From the NCBI GenBank assembly GCA_943368475.1, contig CALRLF020000007.1, forward strand, positions 32,073 through 96,072: a DNA stretch of 64,000 nucleotides, written 5' to 3'. Positions within the stretch are counted from its first letter, which is position 1, and the number at the start of each line of letters is the position of its first letter. Made by a program: the position numbers and the translations under genes. This stretch comes from UBA1930 sp943368475 (GTDB lineage Bacteria > Bacteroidota > Bacteroidia > Chitinophagales > Chitinophagaceae). This document shows positions 16,451 through 24,936 of the stretch, piece after piece. The notes under the pieces are model-generated. The model worked only from the letters and a program-made list of their open reading frames with translations, made no database searches and was not told where the DNA came from.

Positions 16451-17239
16451 TTATACTTCCTTCCAAGTATGATCTGCTAAAAGTTGTACTGTAGAAATAA
16501 ATTGTTTAAAGGGTCCATTGCCTCCCCATTCTTTTGGTGAAACCAGCGAAAGCATGTGTGTACCATCTTTTTTTTCATATAAATGATAGGTGTGACCAAT
16601 TTGAGGCTTAAAACGAAGGGTGGCTTCGTAAATCATTAAGCTTAATTCTTTTCGTTTGCTAATTTCTTGAGCCTGACGAGCAAGCAATTCTATTTGTTGT
16701 TTAATTTGATCTAACTGCATGTTGGTTTGTTCTTCCATTGCAGTTAATGCTTTGTGTTTTATAACACCTTCTTTTGTAGGACGAATTGCAACACCTGTAA
16801 TGCTTGAAGCATAAGGTAGTACACTCATTTGCTTATGATAAATCTCAATATTTGTAAAAGGTTCACTTTTATTATTAATTCCTTTTTGTGTAACCTTCAT
16901 ATATCCATTAGCTAAAATTTCGTTGGTTACTTCTAAAATTGTTTTTTCTTCTTTAATAAAAAGTGTACGAATGGTTGAAGCATTTTCAATAGTTGCTTTT
17001 ATTGTATCGGCAACTTCCTGATTATCAAATGGCTGTAACTCTCCATTTGGGTTTACATTGTATTGAGTATAAAATGCATCGTTTGTAATTGAAACCCAAT
17101 TAATGCTTAAACTTAGTTCATGCCCATTTTTAATACTTTCAATTTTATAGTTTCCACTTTTAGGTGCAATACCAAACTGAAAATCACATTTTTCTGGAAA
17201 TAATTGCCAACTAGCCAAAAAATTATACGCTTGTACCAT
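16451..17239 (-). CDS. DUF2452-like protein of unknown function
   Basis: This 262-residue protein has two parts. The first 120 residues are beta-rich (FLASWQLFPEKCDFQFGIAP and SGNYKIESI). The second part has a helical segment with a coiled coil (about 165-200), followed by FKPQIGHTYHLYEKKDG, MLSLVSPKEWG and LLADHTW, which I recognise as the DUF2452 pattern. No signal peptide or membrane segment is visible. The function is unknown. It lies 42 bp upstream of the PAS protein gene and is divergent from rpoD. Confidence 0.65.
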   Translation of the reverse strand: MVQAYNFLASWQLFPEKCDFQFGIAPKSGNYKIESIKNGHELSLSINWVSITNDAFYTQYNVNPNGELQPFDNQEVADTIKATIENASTIRTLFIKEEKTILEVTNEILANGYMKVTQKGINNKSEPFTNIEIYHKQMSVLPYASSITGVAIRPTKEGVIKHKALTAMEEQTNMQLDQIKQQIELLARQAQEISKRKELSLMIYEATLRFKPQIGHTYHLYEKKDGTHMLSLVSPKEWGGNGPFKQFISTVQLLADHTWKEV

Positions 17240-17419
17240 AATCTCGTCTTTCTAAATTATATAGCTTAACTACAAAATTGGAACAGAAGGGTTCGTTTTT
17301 GTTAACTTTTATTCTTGTTTTTTTAAACAAAAAGACTGAATGTGTATTAAATGGGCAAATAATTCGCCTTTTTAAAGTCATTTAGTTTAGTAAATGCTAC
17401 TTAAATCCATAAAAAAATG

Positions 17420-17427
17420 TACCTTTG
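17420..17427 (+). promoter_or_regulatory. -7 promoter box TACCTTTG of rpoD
   Basis: An exact TAnnTTTG match about 100 nt upstream of the rpoD ATG. The 290-bp gap before rpoD therefore contains a leader of roughly 100 nt plus AT-rich divergent promoter sequence; nothing else is recognisable there. Confidence 0.5.
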
Positions 17428-17530
17428 CAGCTGTTTATCCACAATGTGGCAAACTTTAACGTAAGCATTTGCAACGTACCCCGAACTTTAAGAGTCTATT
17501 GTTCGTTATTAAATACAAGTATTACACATT

Positions 17531-18388
17531 ATGAGGCAGCTGAAAATTGCAACCCAGATTACCAATCGTGATTCACAAGCCGTAGAAAAGTATCTGCAAG
17601 AGATTTCTAAAATCTCTATGATCACTCCCGAAGAGGAAACAACACTGGCACAGAAAATCAAGATGGGCAATCAAAGGGCCTTAGACAAATTGGTGCAAGC
17701 TAACTTACGTTTTGTGGTATCTGTTGCAAAACAATACCAGCATCAGGGTCTTTCACTTAGTGATCTCATCAACGAGGGAAATCTCGGCCTTATAAAGGCG
17801 GCTCAACGCTTTGATGAAACAAAAGGTTTTAAATTTATTTCGTATGCTGTATGGTGGATTCGTCAATCTATCTTACAAGCTTTGGCAGAACAAGGTCGTT
17901 TAGTTCGTTTGCCTCAAAACAAAATTGGTACTTACAATAAGGCCAATAAAGCATATATGGCTTTTGAGCAAGAACATGAACGTGAACCAAGTACTGAAGA
18001 ATTGAGTGAAATTTTGGAAATGAGTGAAACTGAAATCAACAACATTTTCCAAAGTAACACACGTCACACCAGTTTAGATGCTCCAGTGCATGAAGCAGAG
18101 GATGTAGCCATGGGTGATTTATTAGAAGGAAGTGATGATACAGATGACGATGTAATGAAAGATTCATTACGTGAAGAAATTAAAAGAGTACTAAAATCAT
18201 TAAGCCCAAGAGAAGCTGAAATTGTAAATGCTTATTTTGGGTTAGATGGTGAAAATGGTGTTACCATTGAACAAATTGGAATGAAGTACGATCTTACCAA
18301 AGAACGTATTCGCCAAATTAAAGAAAGGGCAATTAAACGTTTACAAAAAGCCCGTTACAGCAACGCATTAAAAGCTTATTTAGGTTAA
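17531..18388 (+). CDS. rpoD: primary sigma factor RpoD, short Bacteroidota type
   Basis: This 285-residue sigma-70 protein has region 1.2 (DSQAVEKYLQEI), region 2 with DLINEGNLGLIKAAQRFD and the promoter-melting KFISYAVWWIRQSI, region 3, and region 4 ending with GMKYDLTKERIRQIKERAI. It lacks the acidic region 1.1 and the long insertion of proteobacterial RpoD, as is normal for the housekeeping sigma of Bacteroidota, which recognises -33 TTTG and -7 TAnnTTTG boxes such as those annotated here. It is monocistronic, with its own promoter box and a strong terminator. Confidence 0.96.
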   Translation: MRQLKIATQITNRDSQAVEKYLQEISKISMITPEEETTLAQKIKMGNQRALDKLVQANLRFVVSVAKQYQHQGLSLSDLINEGNLGLIKAAQRFDETKGFKFISYAVWWIRQSILQALAEQGRLVRLPQNKIGTYNKANKAYMAFEQEHEREPSTEELSEILEMSETEINNIFQSNTRHTSLDAPVHEAEDVAMGDLLEGSDDTDDDVMKDSLREEIKRVLKSLSPREAEIVNAYFGLDGENGVTIEQIGMKYDLTKERIRQIKERAIKRLQKARYSNALKAYLG

Positions 18389-18411
18389 TTCCTCATATCT
18401 GTAACTCAAAA

Positions 18412-18438
18412 AATCCTCTTGAATTTTTCAAGAGGATT
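18412..18438 (+). terminator. Rho-independent terminator of rpoD
   Basis: A perfect 12-bp stem (AATCCTCTTGAA / TTCAAGAGGATT) with a TTT loop is followed by a T run, 23 bp after the rpoD stop. Confidence 0.92.
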
Positions 18439-18480
18439 TTTTTTTGCTAACCTTTTACATTTCATTTTGTTATAGAAACG

Positions 18481-18488
18481 TAATTTCG
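18481..18488 (+). promoter_or_regulatory. -7-like promoter box TAATTTCG of the DUF4249 gene
   Basis: Box variant TAnnTTCG lying 5 nt before the ATG at 18494, so the transcript would be leaderless or nearly so. Confidence 0.4.
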
Positions 18489-18493
18489 AAATT

Positions 18494-19381
18494 ATGAAGC
18501 AGTTTTGTGTTTGTTTTTTCTTCAGTTTTTTATTGATTTCTTGCGAAAAAGATATTCAATTGGCTCCCGAAAGTCAAGAACCTAAATTGGTGGTAGATGC
18601 ACAAATTGAAACAGGTCAACCACCTGTTGTGATACTTACAAAATCGTTGAATTATTTTTCTACCATTAGCAGTAGTCAGTTAACGGGTTCTTTTGTTCGA
18701 AATGCAGTAGTGCTTTTATCGAATGGTACACAAACACATCGTTTACGTGAATACAATATAGTAAATAATGGTATCGTTTACTACTTCTATTCTAACGATA
18801 TAACAAGTCCTACATCTTCATTTATTGGCGAAAATGGAAAACAGTATAACTTAAGCATTACTGTAGATGGGCAATTATATACTTCAACTACCCAAATTCC
18901 TGTACTTACAAAAAAAGTTGATTCTATGTGGTCGAAAAAACCACCAGTTGGTGTAGATACCAATTTTGCAATTGTTATGGCAAAAATTACCGATCCACCG
19001 GGATTGGGAAATTATATCAGGTATTTTACACAGAGAGGAAAAAATGCTCCATTTTTACCGGGTGACAACTCGGTTTTTGATGATCAGGTAATTGATGGAA
19101 AAACCTATGATATCCCTGTATCGGCTGGGGTTGATCGAAACAGACCCCCTTCTAGTTTAGATAGTTCTGGTTATTTTTTCAGAGGAGATACCGTAACTGT
19201 AAAATTCTGCAACATCGACCAATCCACCTATAAATTCTGGAATACCTGGGAGTTTGCTTTTCAGGCAATTGGTAATCCATTTTCTTCTCCTGTAAAAGTT
19301 ACCAACAACATTAGTAACAATGCACTGGGTTCGTTTTGTGGTTATGCAACACAATTTAAGACAGTGATTATCCCCAAATAA
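18494..19381 (+). CDS. DUF4249 domain lipoprotein
   Basis: This 295-residue protein has a lipoprotein signal ending LLISC (Cys17) followed by EKDIQLAP and LVVDAQIETGQPP, the characteristic opening of DUF4249 proteins. They are usually encoded next to a TonB-dependent receptor and are thought to be accessory outer-membrane lipoproteins. Here the gene stands alone between rpoD and trxB, with no receptor beside it. Two cysteines (in KFCNID and SFCGYA) may form a disulfide. The ligand is unknown. Confidence 0.82.
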   Translation: MKQFCVCFFFSFLLISCEKDIQLAPESQEPKLVVDAQIETGQPPVVILTKSLNYFSTISSSQLTGSFVRNAVVLLSNGTQTHRLREYNIVNNGIVYYFYSNDITSPTSSFIGENGKQYNLSITVDGQLYTSTTQIPVLTKKVDSMWSKKPPVGVDTNFAIVMAKITDPPGLGNYIRYFTQRGKNAPFLPGDNSVFDDQVIDGKTYDIPVSAGVDRNRPPSSLDSSGYFFRGDTVTVKFCNIDQSTYKFWNTWEFAFQAIGNPFSSPVKVTNNISNNALGSFCGYATQFKTVIIPK

Positions 19382-19424
19382 ACGTTTTGTGTAAAAACGC
19401 TTTTTGAAAACTGTAAGACTATTA

Positions 19425-19432
19425 TACATTTG
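19425..19432 (+). promoter_or_regulatory. -7 promoter box TACATTTG of trxB
   Basis: An exact -7 consensus with a TTTG at 19403-19406 as the -33 element, at suitable spacing, 24 nt before the trxB ATG. It is one of the best-formed promoters in the window. Confidence 0.6.
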
Positions 19433-19456
19433 TTCGTATAGATAAAAAGATAAATT

Positions 19457-20398
19457 ATGAGTGAAACAATCGAAAAAGCAGAAGTATTAATTATAGGAAG
19501 TGGTCCAGCTGGTTATACAGCAGCAATTTATACTGCACGTGCAGGTTTAAAGCCAGTTTTATACCAGGGTATTCAGCCTGGTGGTCAATTAACCATTACA
19601 ACAGAAGTAGAGAATTATCCTGGTTACCCTGACGGAATTCAGGGCCCAGAAATGATGATACATTTCGAAAAGCAAGCAGCTCGTATGGGTGCTGATATTC
19701 GTTATGGATTGGCAACAAAAGTTGATTTTTCACAACGCCCATATAAAGTTCAAATTGATGAGGAAAAATGGATAGAATCTAATGCCATTATCATTTGTAC
19801 TGGAGCTTCAGCAAAATGGTTGGGCTTGCCAAGTGAACAACGTTTAAATGGTTTTGGAGTAAGTGCATGTGCGGTTTGTGATGGTTTCTTTTTTAAGCAA
19901 AAAGAAGTGGCCATTGTTGGTGCTGGAGATACAGCAGCAGAAGAAGCATTGTATTTAAGCAAGCTCTGTACAACAGTACATATGATTGTTAGAAGAGACC
20001 AAATGAGGGCAAGTAAAATAATGCAAGACAGGGTTAAGAATACACCCAATATTAAAATTTATTGGAATAGTGTAACCGATGAAATTTTGGGTGAAAATAA
20101 AACTGAAGCTGTAAGAATTCACAATACTGTAACCAACGAAAAAATAGAAGTTCCAATTAGTGGTTTCTTTGTTGCCATTGGTCATGAACCGAATAGTGGT
20201 ATTTTCAAAGACTATTTAACAATGGATGAAACTGGATATATTCTAACGGTACCAGGTACTTCTAAAACAAATGTTGAGGGTGTTTTTGCAGCAGGAGATG
20301 TGCAAGATAAAACTTATCGTCAGGCTGTAACAGCTGCTGGAAGTGGCTGTATGGCTGCTTTAGACGCTGAACGTTATTTAGCAACATTAGGACACTAA
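19457..20398 (+). CDS. trxB: thioredoxin-disulfide reductase
   Basis: This 313-residue flavoprotein reduces thioredoxin with NADPH. It has the FAD-binding GSGPAGYTAA (14-23), the redox-active CAVC pair (Cys138 and Cys141), the NADPH-binding GAGDTAAEEA, and the C-terminal GVFAAGDVQD FAD motif. The length is standard for the family. It has its own promoter and is followed by a 71-bp gap with mutually exclusive inverted repeats before folB, with which it may share a transcript. Confidence 0.96.
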   Translation: MSETIEKAEVLIIGSGPAGYTAAIYTARAGLKPVLYQGIQPGGQLTITTEVENYPGYPDGIQGPEMMIHFEKQAARMGADIRYGLATKVDFSQRPYKVQIDEEKWIESNAIIICTGASAKWLGLPSEQRLNGFGVSACAVCDGFFFKQKEVAIVGAGDTAAEEALYLSKLCTTVHMIVRRDQMRASKIMQDRVKNTPNIKIYWNSVTDEILGENKTEAVRIHNTVTNEKIEVPISGFFVAIGHEPNSGIFKDYLTMDETGYILTVPGTSKTNVEGVFAAGDVQDKTYRQAVTAAGSGCMAALDAERYLATLGH

Positions 20399-20411
20399 GT
20401 TAAAAGAATTG

Positions 20412-20461
20412 GGAATTTGTAATTAGTAAGATTGCAAATTCCTAGTACCTAATTACAAATT
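20412..20461 (+). promoter_or_regulatory. overlapping alternative inverted repeats between trxB and folB
   Basis: AATTTGTAATTAG (20414-20426) pairs perfectly with CTAATTACAAATT (20449-20461), while the overlapping GGAATTTG (20412-20419) can instead pair with CAAATTCC (20435-20442). The two hairpins exclude each other. No T run follows, so it is not a standard terminator; it may be a processing or attenuation element. Confidence 0.35.
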
Positions 20462-20469
20462 ACTAAACA

Positions 20470-20829
20470 TTGCTCACTATTCATTTACATAATTTACTGT
20501 TTCATGCTCATCATGGTTTATATGAAGAGGAAAAAGTTTTGGGTAACGATTTTGAAGTGAATATTACGATACTGCAACAAACAGTAGCAGAAAAAATTGT
20601 TTCACTTCATCAAACGATTGATTATTCAAAAGTTTATGAAATGGTGAAACAAAGAATGCAAATTCCAACACCATTATTGGAAACTTTAGCTCAGGAAATT
20701 TGTAGCATGATTTTAGATAATTTTCATTTGGCTGAGAAAGTGTTTTTTTCAATTAATAAATTAAATCCGCCTATTACTCAGTTTCAAGGCTCTGTTGGTA
20801 TAAGTTTTGAAATGAGGAGAGGTCAATAG
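20470..20829 (+). CDS. folB: dihydroneopterin aldolase
   Basis: This 119-residue protein matches FolB, which converts dihydroneopterin to 6-hydroxymethyl-dihydropterin in folate synthesis. The opening LTIHLHNLLFHAHHGLYEEE (family pattern with A-x-HGLYxxE), the VSLHQTIDYSKVY region and the C-terminal KLNPPI block are characteristic. The start is TTG at 20470, because a stop lies at 20464-20466 and no ATG is available before the conserved N-terminus. It is followed 8 bp later by the TPR protein gene. A second folate enzyme (5-formyl-THF cyclo-ligase) is encoded at 25.6 kb. Confidence 0.9.
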   Translation: MLTIHLHNLLFHAHHGLYEEEKVLGNDFEVNITILQQTVAEKIVSLHQTIDYSKVYEMVKQRMQIPTPLLETLAQEICSMILDNFHLAEKVFFSINKLNPPITQFQGSVGISFEMRRGQ

Positions 20830-20837
20830 TCAATAAA

Positions 20838-21605
20838 ATGAAACGACTTTTAAAAATATTTTTTTTATTGCTGATAGCTAATAGCTTTCGGCTAACAGCT
20901 TTCTCTCAAGATGTAAATACTATGTTGAAGGAAGCTGAAAATTTAGAATATAAACTAAAAGAAGTTGAAGCTTTAGATAAATACAAACAGGTTTTGGTTG
21001 CTGAAGGCAACAATTTAAAAGCATTGGTAAAAGCTGCTGAGTTAAGTGCTGCTATTGGTGCAAGATTACCAGCTAAAAAAGATAAGCAATTGTATTATCA
21101 ATCTTCATTGGCATTTGCTCAAAGAGCTATTGCAGTTGATGCAAAAAATGTGGATGCCAATTATGTAATGGCTGTTGCAAGTGGAAAAATGACGGATGTT
21201 GAAAGTGAAAACAAGAAAATTGTAGCTTACGTAAAAGATATAAAAGTGTATGCAGATAAAGCTTTAGCTATTAACCCAAACCATGCAAAAGCTAATTATA
21301 CTTTAGGTAAATGGCATTTTGAAATGGTTAATTTATCAGGATTTAAAAAAGCAGCTGTTAAATTGTTTTATGGTGGCTTGCCTGACGGAAAGCTGGAATC
21401 AGCAATTGTTTATTTTGAAAAGTGCAGAAACTTAGATCCTTATTTTATGCTGAATTATTTAGATTTAGCTAAAGCATATGTACAGGATAATAAACCACCT
21501 AAAGCAATTGAAGTTTTACAAAAGTTGGTGAAACTTCCAATAAGAACAGCCGATGATGCTGCATACAAAGAAGAAGGCAAAAAAATGTTAATTGAACTTC
21601 AATAA
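20838..21605 (+). CDS. exported TPR-repeat protein
   Basis: This 255-residue protein has a signal peptide (about 1-24) and several tetratricopeptide-like helical repeats (for example AQRAIAVDAKNVDANYVMAV, ADKALAINPNHAKANYTLGK and ECR/FEKCRNLDPYFMLNYLDL-type units). It is probably a periplasmic scaffold; the arrangement resembles RMD1-like TPR proteins, but no specific partner can be named. It sits in a tight run, 8 bp after folB and 7 bp before the acyl-CoA-binding protein gene. Confidence 0.8.
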   Translation: MKRLLKIFFLLLIANSFRLTAFSQDVNTMLKEAENLEYKLKEVEALDKYKQVLVAEGNNLKALVKAAELSAAIGARLPAKKDKQLYYQSSLAFAQRAIAVDAKNVDANYVMAVASGKMTDVESENKKIVAYVKDIKVYADKALAINPNHAKANYTLGKWHFEMVNLSGFKKAAVKLFYGGLPDGKLESAIVYFEKCRNLDPYFMLNYLDLAKAYVQDNKPPKAIEVLQKLVKLPIRTADDAAYKEEGKKMLIELQ

Positions 21606-21612
21606 TACAATT

Positions 21613-21870
21613 ATGGAATTAAAAGAAATTTTTGAACAAGCTGTAACAAATAGCAAAACTTTAGCTGAAAAGCCTGACAATGAAACATTATTAAAGCTCT
21701 ATAGTTTGTACAAGCAAGCTACCGAAGGTGATAATAACGAAAGTGGTCCTGCCAATCCCTTTGATTTTGTTGCTAAGTTTAAACACGAAGCTTGGGCAAA
21801 GTTAAAAGGCTTGAGTAGTGCTAATGCTATGCAGCAATATGTTGATTTAGTAACCAAACTAAAAGGGTAA
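21613..21870 (+). CDS. acyl-CoA-binding protein (ACBP)
   Basis: This 85-residue four-helix protein shows LLKLYSLYKQATEGDN, the KHEAWAKLKG acyl-CoA-binding helix and the QQYVDLVTKL terminal helix of ACBP. It binds long-chain acyl-CoA and buffers it in the cytoplasm. I chose the ATG at 21613, which gives the standard 85-90 residue length; an upstream start at 21592 would overlap the TPR gene and add seven unconserved residues. It is the last gene of the trxB-folB-TPR run and is followed by a terminator. Confidence 0.93.
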   Translation: MELKEIFEQAVTNSKTLAEKPDNETLLKLYSLYKQATEGDNNESGPANPFDFVAKFKHEAWAKLKGLSSANAMQQYVDLVTKLKG

Positions 21871-21887
21871 TTGCTGTTGATTTTATA

Positions 21888-21918
21888 AAAATAGCCATAG
21901 ATTTTCTATGGCTATTTT
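21888..21918 (+). terminator. Rho-independent terminator after the ACBP gene
   Basis: A perfect 14-bp stem (AAAATAGCCATAGA / TCTATGGCTATTTT) with a TTT loop. Confidence 0.85.
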
Positions 21919-21934
21919 AGTTGAATAGAATTTA

Positions 21935-21990
21935 TGTAGCTGAAGGGTGCGACGCCTATGCAGTTTCAACAAAGTAGCTACAGCTGGTTA
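21935..21990 (+). repeat. dispersed intergenic repeat, short form (copy B)
   Basis: It starts TGTAGCTGAAGGGTGCGACGC, of which 17 nt recur on the minus strand at 4531-4547, and ends CTACAGCTGGTT like copy A. It lacks the CAGCAGGATT hairpin module of the long copies. It lies just downstream of the MATE gene stop codon in the convergent gap. Confidence 0.7.
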
Positions 21991-21991
21991 A

Positions 21992-23359
21992 CTAAACTTT
22001 TATTTTCTTCCATCTATTAGAGTTCATGTAAATAAATGCAGGTATCAGCATACTAGTCCAATATAACCATTCACTTGCCCAACCCCACATAATAGACAAC
22101 TGTAGTTTTTCTAACACGATGTAAACGTACAAGCAGTATAAAACAATGGCCATTATTTCGATGTACAAATTAATTTTAGTGTTGCCAGTTCCTGTTACTG
22201 CATTTAACCAAACTACCGATGCACTCATTAATATTAAAGCTGCTGAAACAACTCTTAAAACAGGTATTGCTGCATTGGTAAAATTTGCATCTTGACCATA
22301 AACCGATAAAAAAGGTTCAGGAAATAAATTAATGATAATGCAAACTAGTACAGCAAAGCCCATGCTTAGCTTCATAATTTTATACACCAACTCAATTACC
22401 CTATGCTGCAAACCTTGTCCAATTATATTACTCACCATTGCATTACTAGTGCTGGCAAAAGCCCAAGTAAAACAACCAAAAAATCCAAAAATGTTACGCA
22501 TGGCGTTGCTCACAGCCAAATCGGTACTGCCATGATGTTCAATTAAAATGTAAAAAAACTCCCAACTGATAATACTAATTGCAAATTGGGCAATTAATGG
22601 AGTAGATGTTTTTAAAATTAGCTTTGCATTTACAGCATCATATTTCCAGTTATTAAATAATTGCAATTGCTTACCTATGCCTTTCCATTTTATGACTAAA
22701 AAAATAACTGCCAATCCAATGAACTCAGCAATTACTGATGCTACTGCTGCACCATTAAAACCCATTTCAGGTAACCCCAATTTGCCATAAATAAACCCAT
22801 AATCTAATATAATATTGCTTATAGCTTCGGCAGCAGTTCCATAAATTAAAAATTTACTTTGATTGGTGCCTACCAATAATGCATTACGCATTTGATACAG
22901 ATACAAAAATGGCAAACCCAATATTCTGATATTTAAAAAGCTAATCGCCATTTGAACATGCTGCTGATTATGCAAGCTGTGTTGTAAAATGGTTGGTGCA
23001 ATAAACCAAGTAATTAACATACCACCCAGCGATAATGCCAATGCAACTAAAACTCCCTGAAAAAATAAAGAACCAATCGCATCAATTTTGTTTTCGCCTG
23101 CACGACGGGCAATTAAACTTTGCAATCCACTATTTAAACCATTACCAATTACTGCAAAAATTAAATAAAATACACCTGTAATACCAGCTACAGCTAATGC
23201 TTCTCCACCATTATGATTTAAGTGACCTAAAAAAATATTGTTGGTAATAAAATTTATTTGTGGTACCAGTATAGATAAAGCAATAGGAAAAGTAATTTTT
23301 AAGATTTGCTTATTTGTAATTTGAACCTGTAAACTGTTATGTACCGCTGTTGTTGCCAT
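21992..23359 (-). CDS. MATE family efflux transporter
   Basis: This 455-residue integral membrane protein has about twelve transmembrane segments in two halves, with the MATE-type opening KITFPIALSILVPQINFITN and the IARRAGENK loop. Such transporters export drugs or metabolites using Na+ or H+ gradients; the substrate here is unknown. A TAGCTTTG box ends 10 nt before the ATG, implying a very short leader. The gene is convergent with the ACBP operon and divergent from the DUF3822 gene. Confidence 0.93.
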   Translation of the reverse strand: MATTAVHNSLQVQITNKQILKITFPIALSILVPQINFITNNIFLGHLNHNGGEALAVAGITGVFYLIFAVIGNGLNSGLQSLIARRAGENKIDAIGSLFFQGVLVALALSLGGMLITWFIAPTILQHSLHNQQHVQMAISFLNIRILGLPFLYLYQMRNALLVGTNQSKFLIYGTAAEAISNIILDYGFIYGKLGLPEMGFNGAAVASVIAEFIGLAVIFLVIKWKGIGKQLQLFNNWKYDAVNAKLILKTSTPLIAQFAISIISWEFFYILIEHHGSTDLAVSNAMRNIFGFFGCFTWAFASTSNAMVSNIIGQGLQHRVIELVYKIMKLSMGFAVLVCIIINLFPEPFLSVYGQDANFTNAAIPVLRVVSAALILMSASVVWLNAVTGTGNTKINLYIEIMAIVLYCLYVYIVLEKLQLSIMWGWASEWLYWTSMLIPAFIYMNSNRWKKIKV

Positions 23360-23369
23360 ATTTGGGCAG

Positions 23370-23377
23370 CAAAGCTA
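23370..23377 (-). promoter_or_regulatory. -7 promoter box TAGCTTTG of the MATE gene
   Basis: An exact TAnnTTTG match on the minus strand, separated by 10 nt from the ATG at 23359. Confidence 0.5.
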
Positions 23378-23450
23378 AGGTTTAGAAACTGCACTAAAGC
23401 ATTGATTATACAGTGATAATTTTATATCATTGCAATGCAATCTGTTATTC

Positions 23451-24302
23451 ATGATACAAAAAACTATTGGCTTATACAACGACTCGTCGGCTCATTCTCC
23501 TTTTAATAAGGATACTTTGGTAATAGAAGTAGGTAATGAACATGTGGTATGTTTGGTAAAATCTGAAGACAATCAAAAAATTACAGCATTTGAGTTTTTT
23601 AAAATTGAATTGGATAACAACGATTGGGAAGATATTTTTTACGAACTGAGAACCAACTCGGGTTTAATGGATAAAAGTTACAACGAAACACAGGTTTTCT
23701 ATCATGTTAATGAAGTGGTTTTGGTACCTGCTTATAAATACAATAGCAGTGTTATAGAAGCTTATCTGAATTTGATGTTTGGTGAAAATGAAAAAACAGT
23801 AGCAAAAACCGATTCAATTTCGGTTGAAGAAGAAAAGATTTATACAGTTTATAGAATTAATGAAACTTTGCAAGAAACCATTAATAGAAACTTTTTGTCA
23901 ATAAAGGAGCATCATGTATACAATGGTATTTTAAATGCCACAACTGCAACTGGATTAAGCAATATGCCTATGTACATGCATGTGAATTTCTACTCCAATC
24001 ATTGTATTATTTGTGCTTTTAAAAACAAACAATTGCAAATTGTACAAAGCTTTCCATTTGCAACGGCCGATGATGTTTTATATAGCATTATGAATGTTGC
24101 AGATAAGTTTAAATTAGATGCTGCCAATACAAACATAACAGTAGCAGGTACCTTAAATACAAACGATGAAACTTTTAAAAAGCTTGTCCAGTATTTTAAA
24201 AATTTAAGGTTAACTGTGGTGGATGTAAATCAATCAAGTTTAGAAAAATTATCAATGTATCCATTACATTATTTCTCACCTTATTTCAACTTGCAGGCAT
24301 GA
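23451..24302 (+). CDS. DUF3822 family protein
   Basis: This 283-residue protein matches what I know of DUF3822: a Bacteroidota-specific protein encoded directly upstream of rsmD, with an actin/hexokinase-like beta pattern (LVIEVGNEHVVCLV near the N-terminus, then MHVNFYSNHCIICAFKNKQL). The function is unknown. Its stop overlaps the rsmD start by 4 bp (ATGA), so translation is coupled. The ATG at 23451 is preferred over an upstream TTG at 23430, because the latter would begin right beside a TATCATTG promoter-like box. Confidence 0.72.
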   Translation: MIQKTIGLYNDSSAHSPFNKDTLVIEVGNEHVVCLVKSEDNQKITAFEFFKIELDNNDWEDIFYELRTNSGLMDKSYNETQVFYHVNEVVLVPAYKYNSSVIEAYLNLMFGENEKTVAKTDSISVEEEKIYTVYRINETLQETINRNFLSIKEHHVYNGILNATTATGLSNMPMYMHVNFYSNHCIICAFKNKQLQIVQSFPFATADDVLYSIMNVADKFKLDAANTNITVAGTLNTNDETFKKLVQYFKNLRLTVVDVNQSSLEKLSMYPLHYFSPYFNLQA

Positions 24303-24832
24303 GAATTATTTCAGGAAAGTTTGGTGGACGGAAAATAAATCCACCTGCAAAAATGCCTTATACCAGACCAACTACAGATATTGCTAAAGAAGGCTTATTC
24401 AATATTTTACAAAGTAGAATGAGCTTCGATGAAATTAAAACCTTAGATCTTTTTGGTGGAACTGGAAGTATTAGTTATGAGTTGGCATCGAGAGGTGCAG
24501 CTGATTTAACTATTGTAGAAAAGGACAATACTATGCATGGCTTTATTAAGAAAAATATGGACATGCTGGGTGTTGAAAATTGTAAAGTATTGAAAATGGA
24601 TATTTTCAATTTCTTAAATACTTGTACCGAGCAGTACGATTTTATTTTTGCTGGTCCGCCTTATGCACTTGGACCTATTGATGAAATTCCTAAAATAATT
24701 GTTCAAAAAAAGCTAATTGCACCTGATGGTTTTTTTGTGTTAGAACATACGCCACGTAACAATTATGAAAAATTTGAAGGCTTTAGTTTTGTAAGAAATT
24801 ATGGAACTACCTTGTTTAGCTTTTTTGTTTAA
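24299..24832 (+). CDS. rsmD: RsmD family 16S rRNA guanine-N2 methyltransferase, with altered motif IV
   Basis: This 177-residue SAM-dependent methyltransferase matches RsmD, which methylates G966 of 16S rRNA. MRIISGKFGGRKI, the TRPTTDIAKEGLFNIL block and LDLFGGTGS (motif I, 49-57) are all present. Motif IV, normally (D/N)PPY with the catalytic Asp or Asn, reads AGPPY at 118-122; the codon is GGT where GAT would give Asp. Activity is therefore uncertain unless this lineage tolerates Gly there. It is translationally coupled to the DUF3822 gene. Confidence 0.88.
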   Translation: MRIISGKFGGRKINPPAKMPYTRPTTDIAKEGLFNILQSRMSFDEIKTLDLFGGTGSISYELASRGAADLTIVEKDNTMHGFIKKNMDMLGVENCKVLKMDIFNFLNTCTEQYDFIFAGPPYALGPIDEIPKIIVQKKLIAPDGFFVLEHTPRNNYEKFEGFSFVRNYGTTLFSFFV

Positions 24833-24936
24833 GAAAGAGAAGTGGTGAGCTGTAATTGGAAAAAATTAAGGAAGATGATTTGCATTTTTCAACTTCTAAC
24901 TAAATAATCCCAAACGATATAACTTCAAATTAATTC

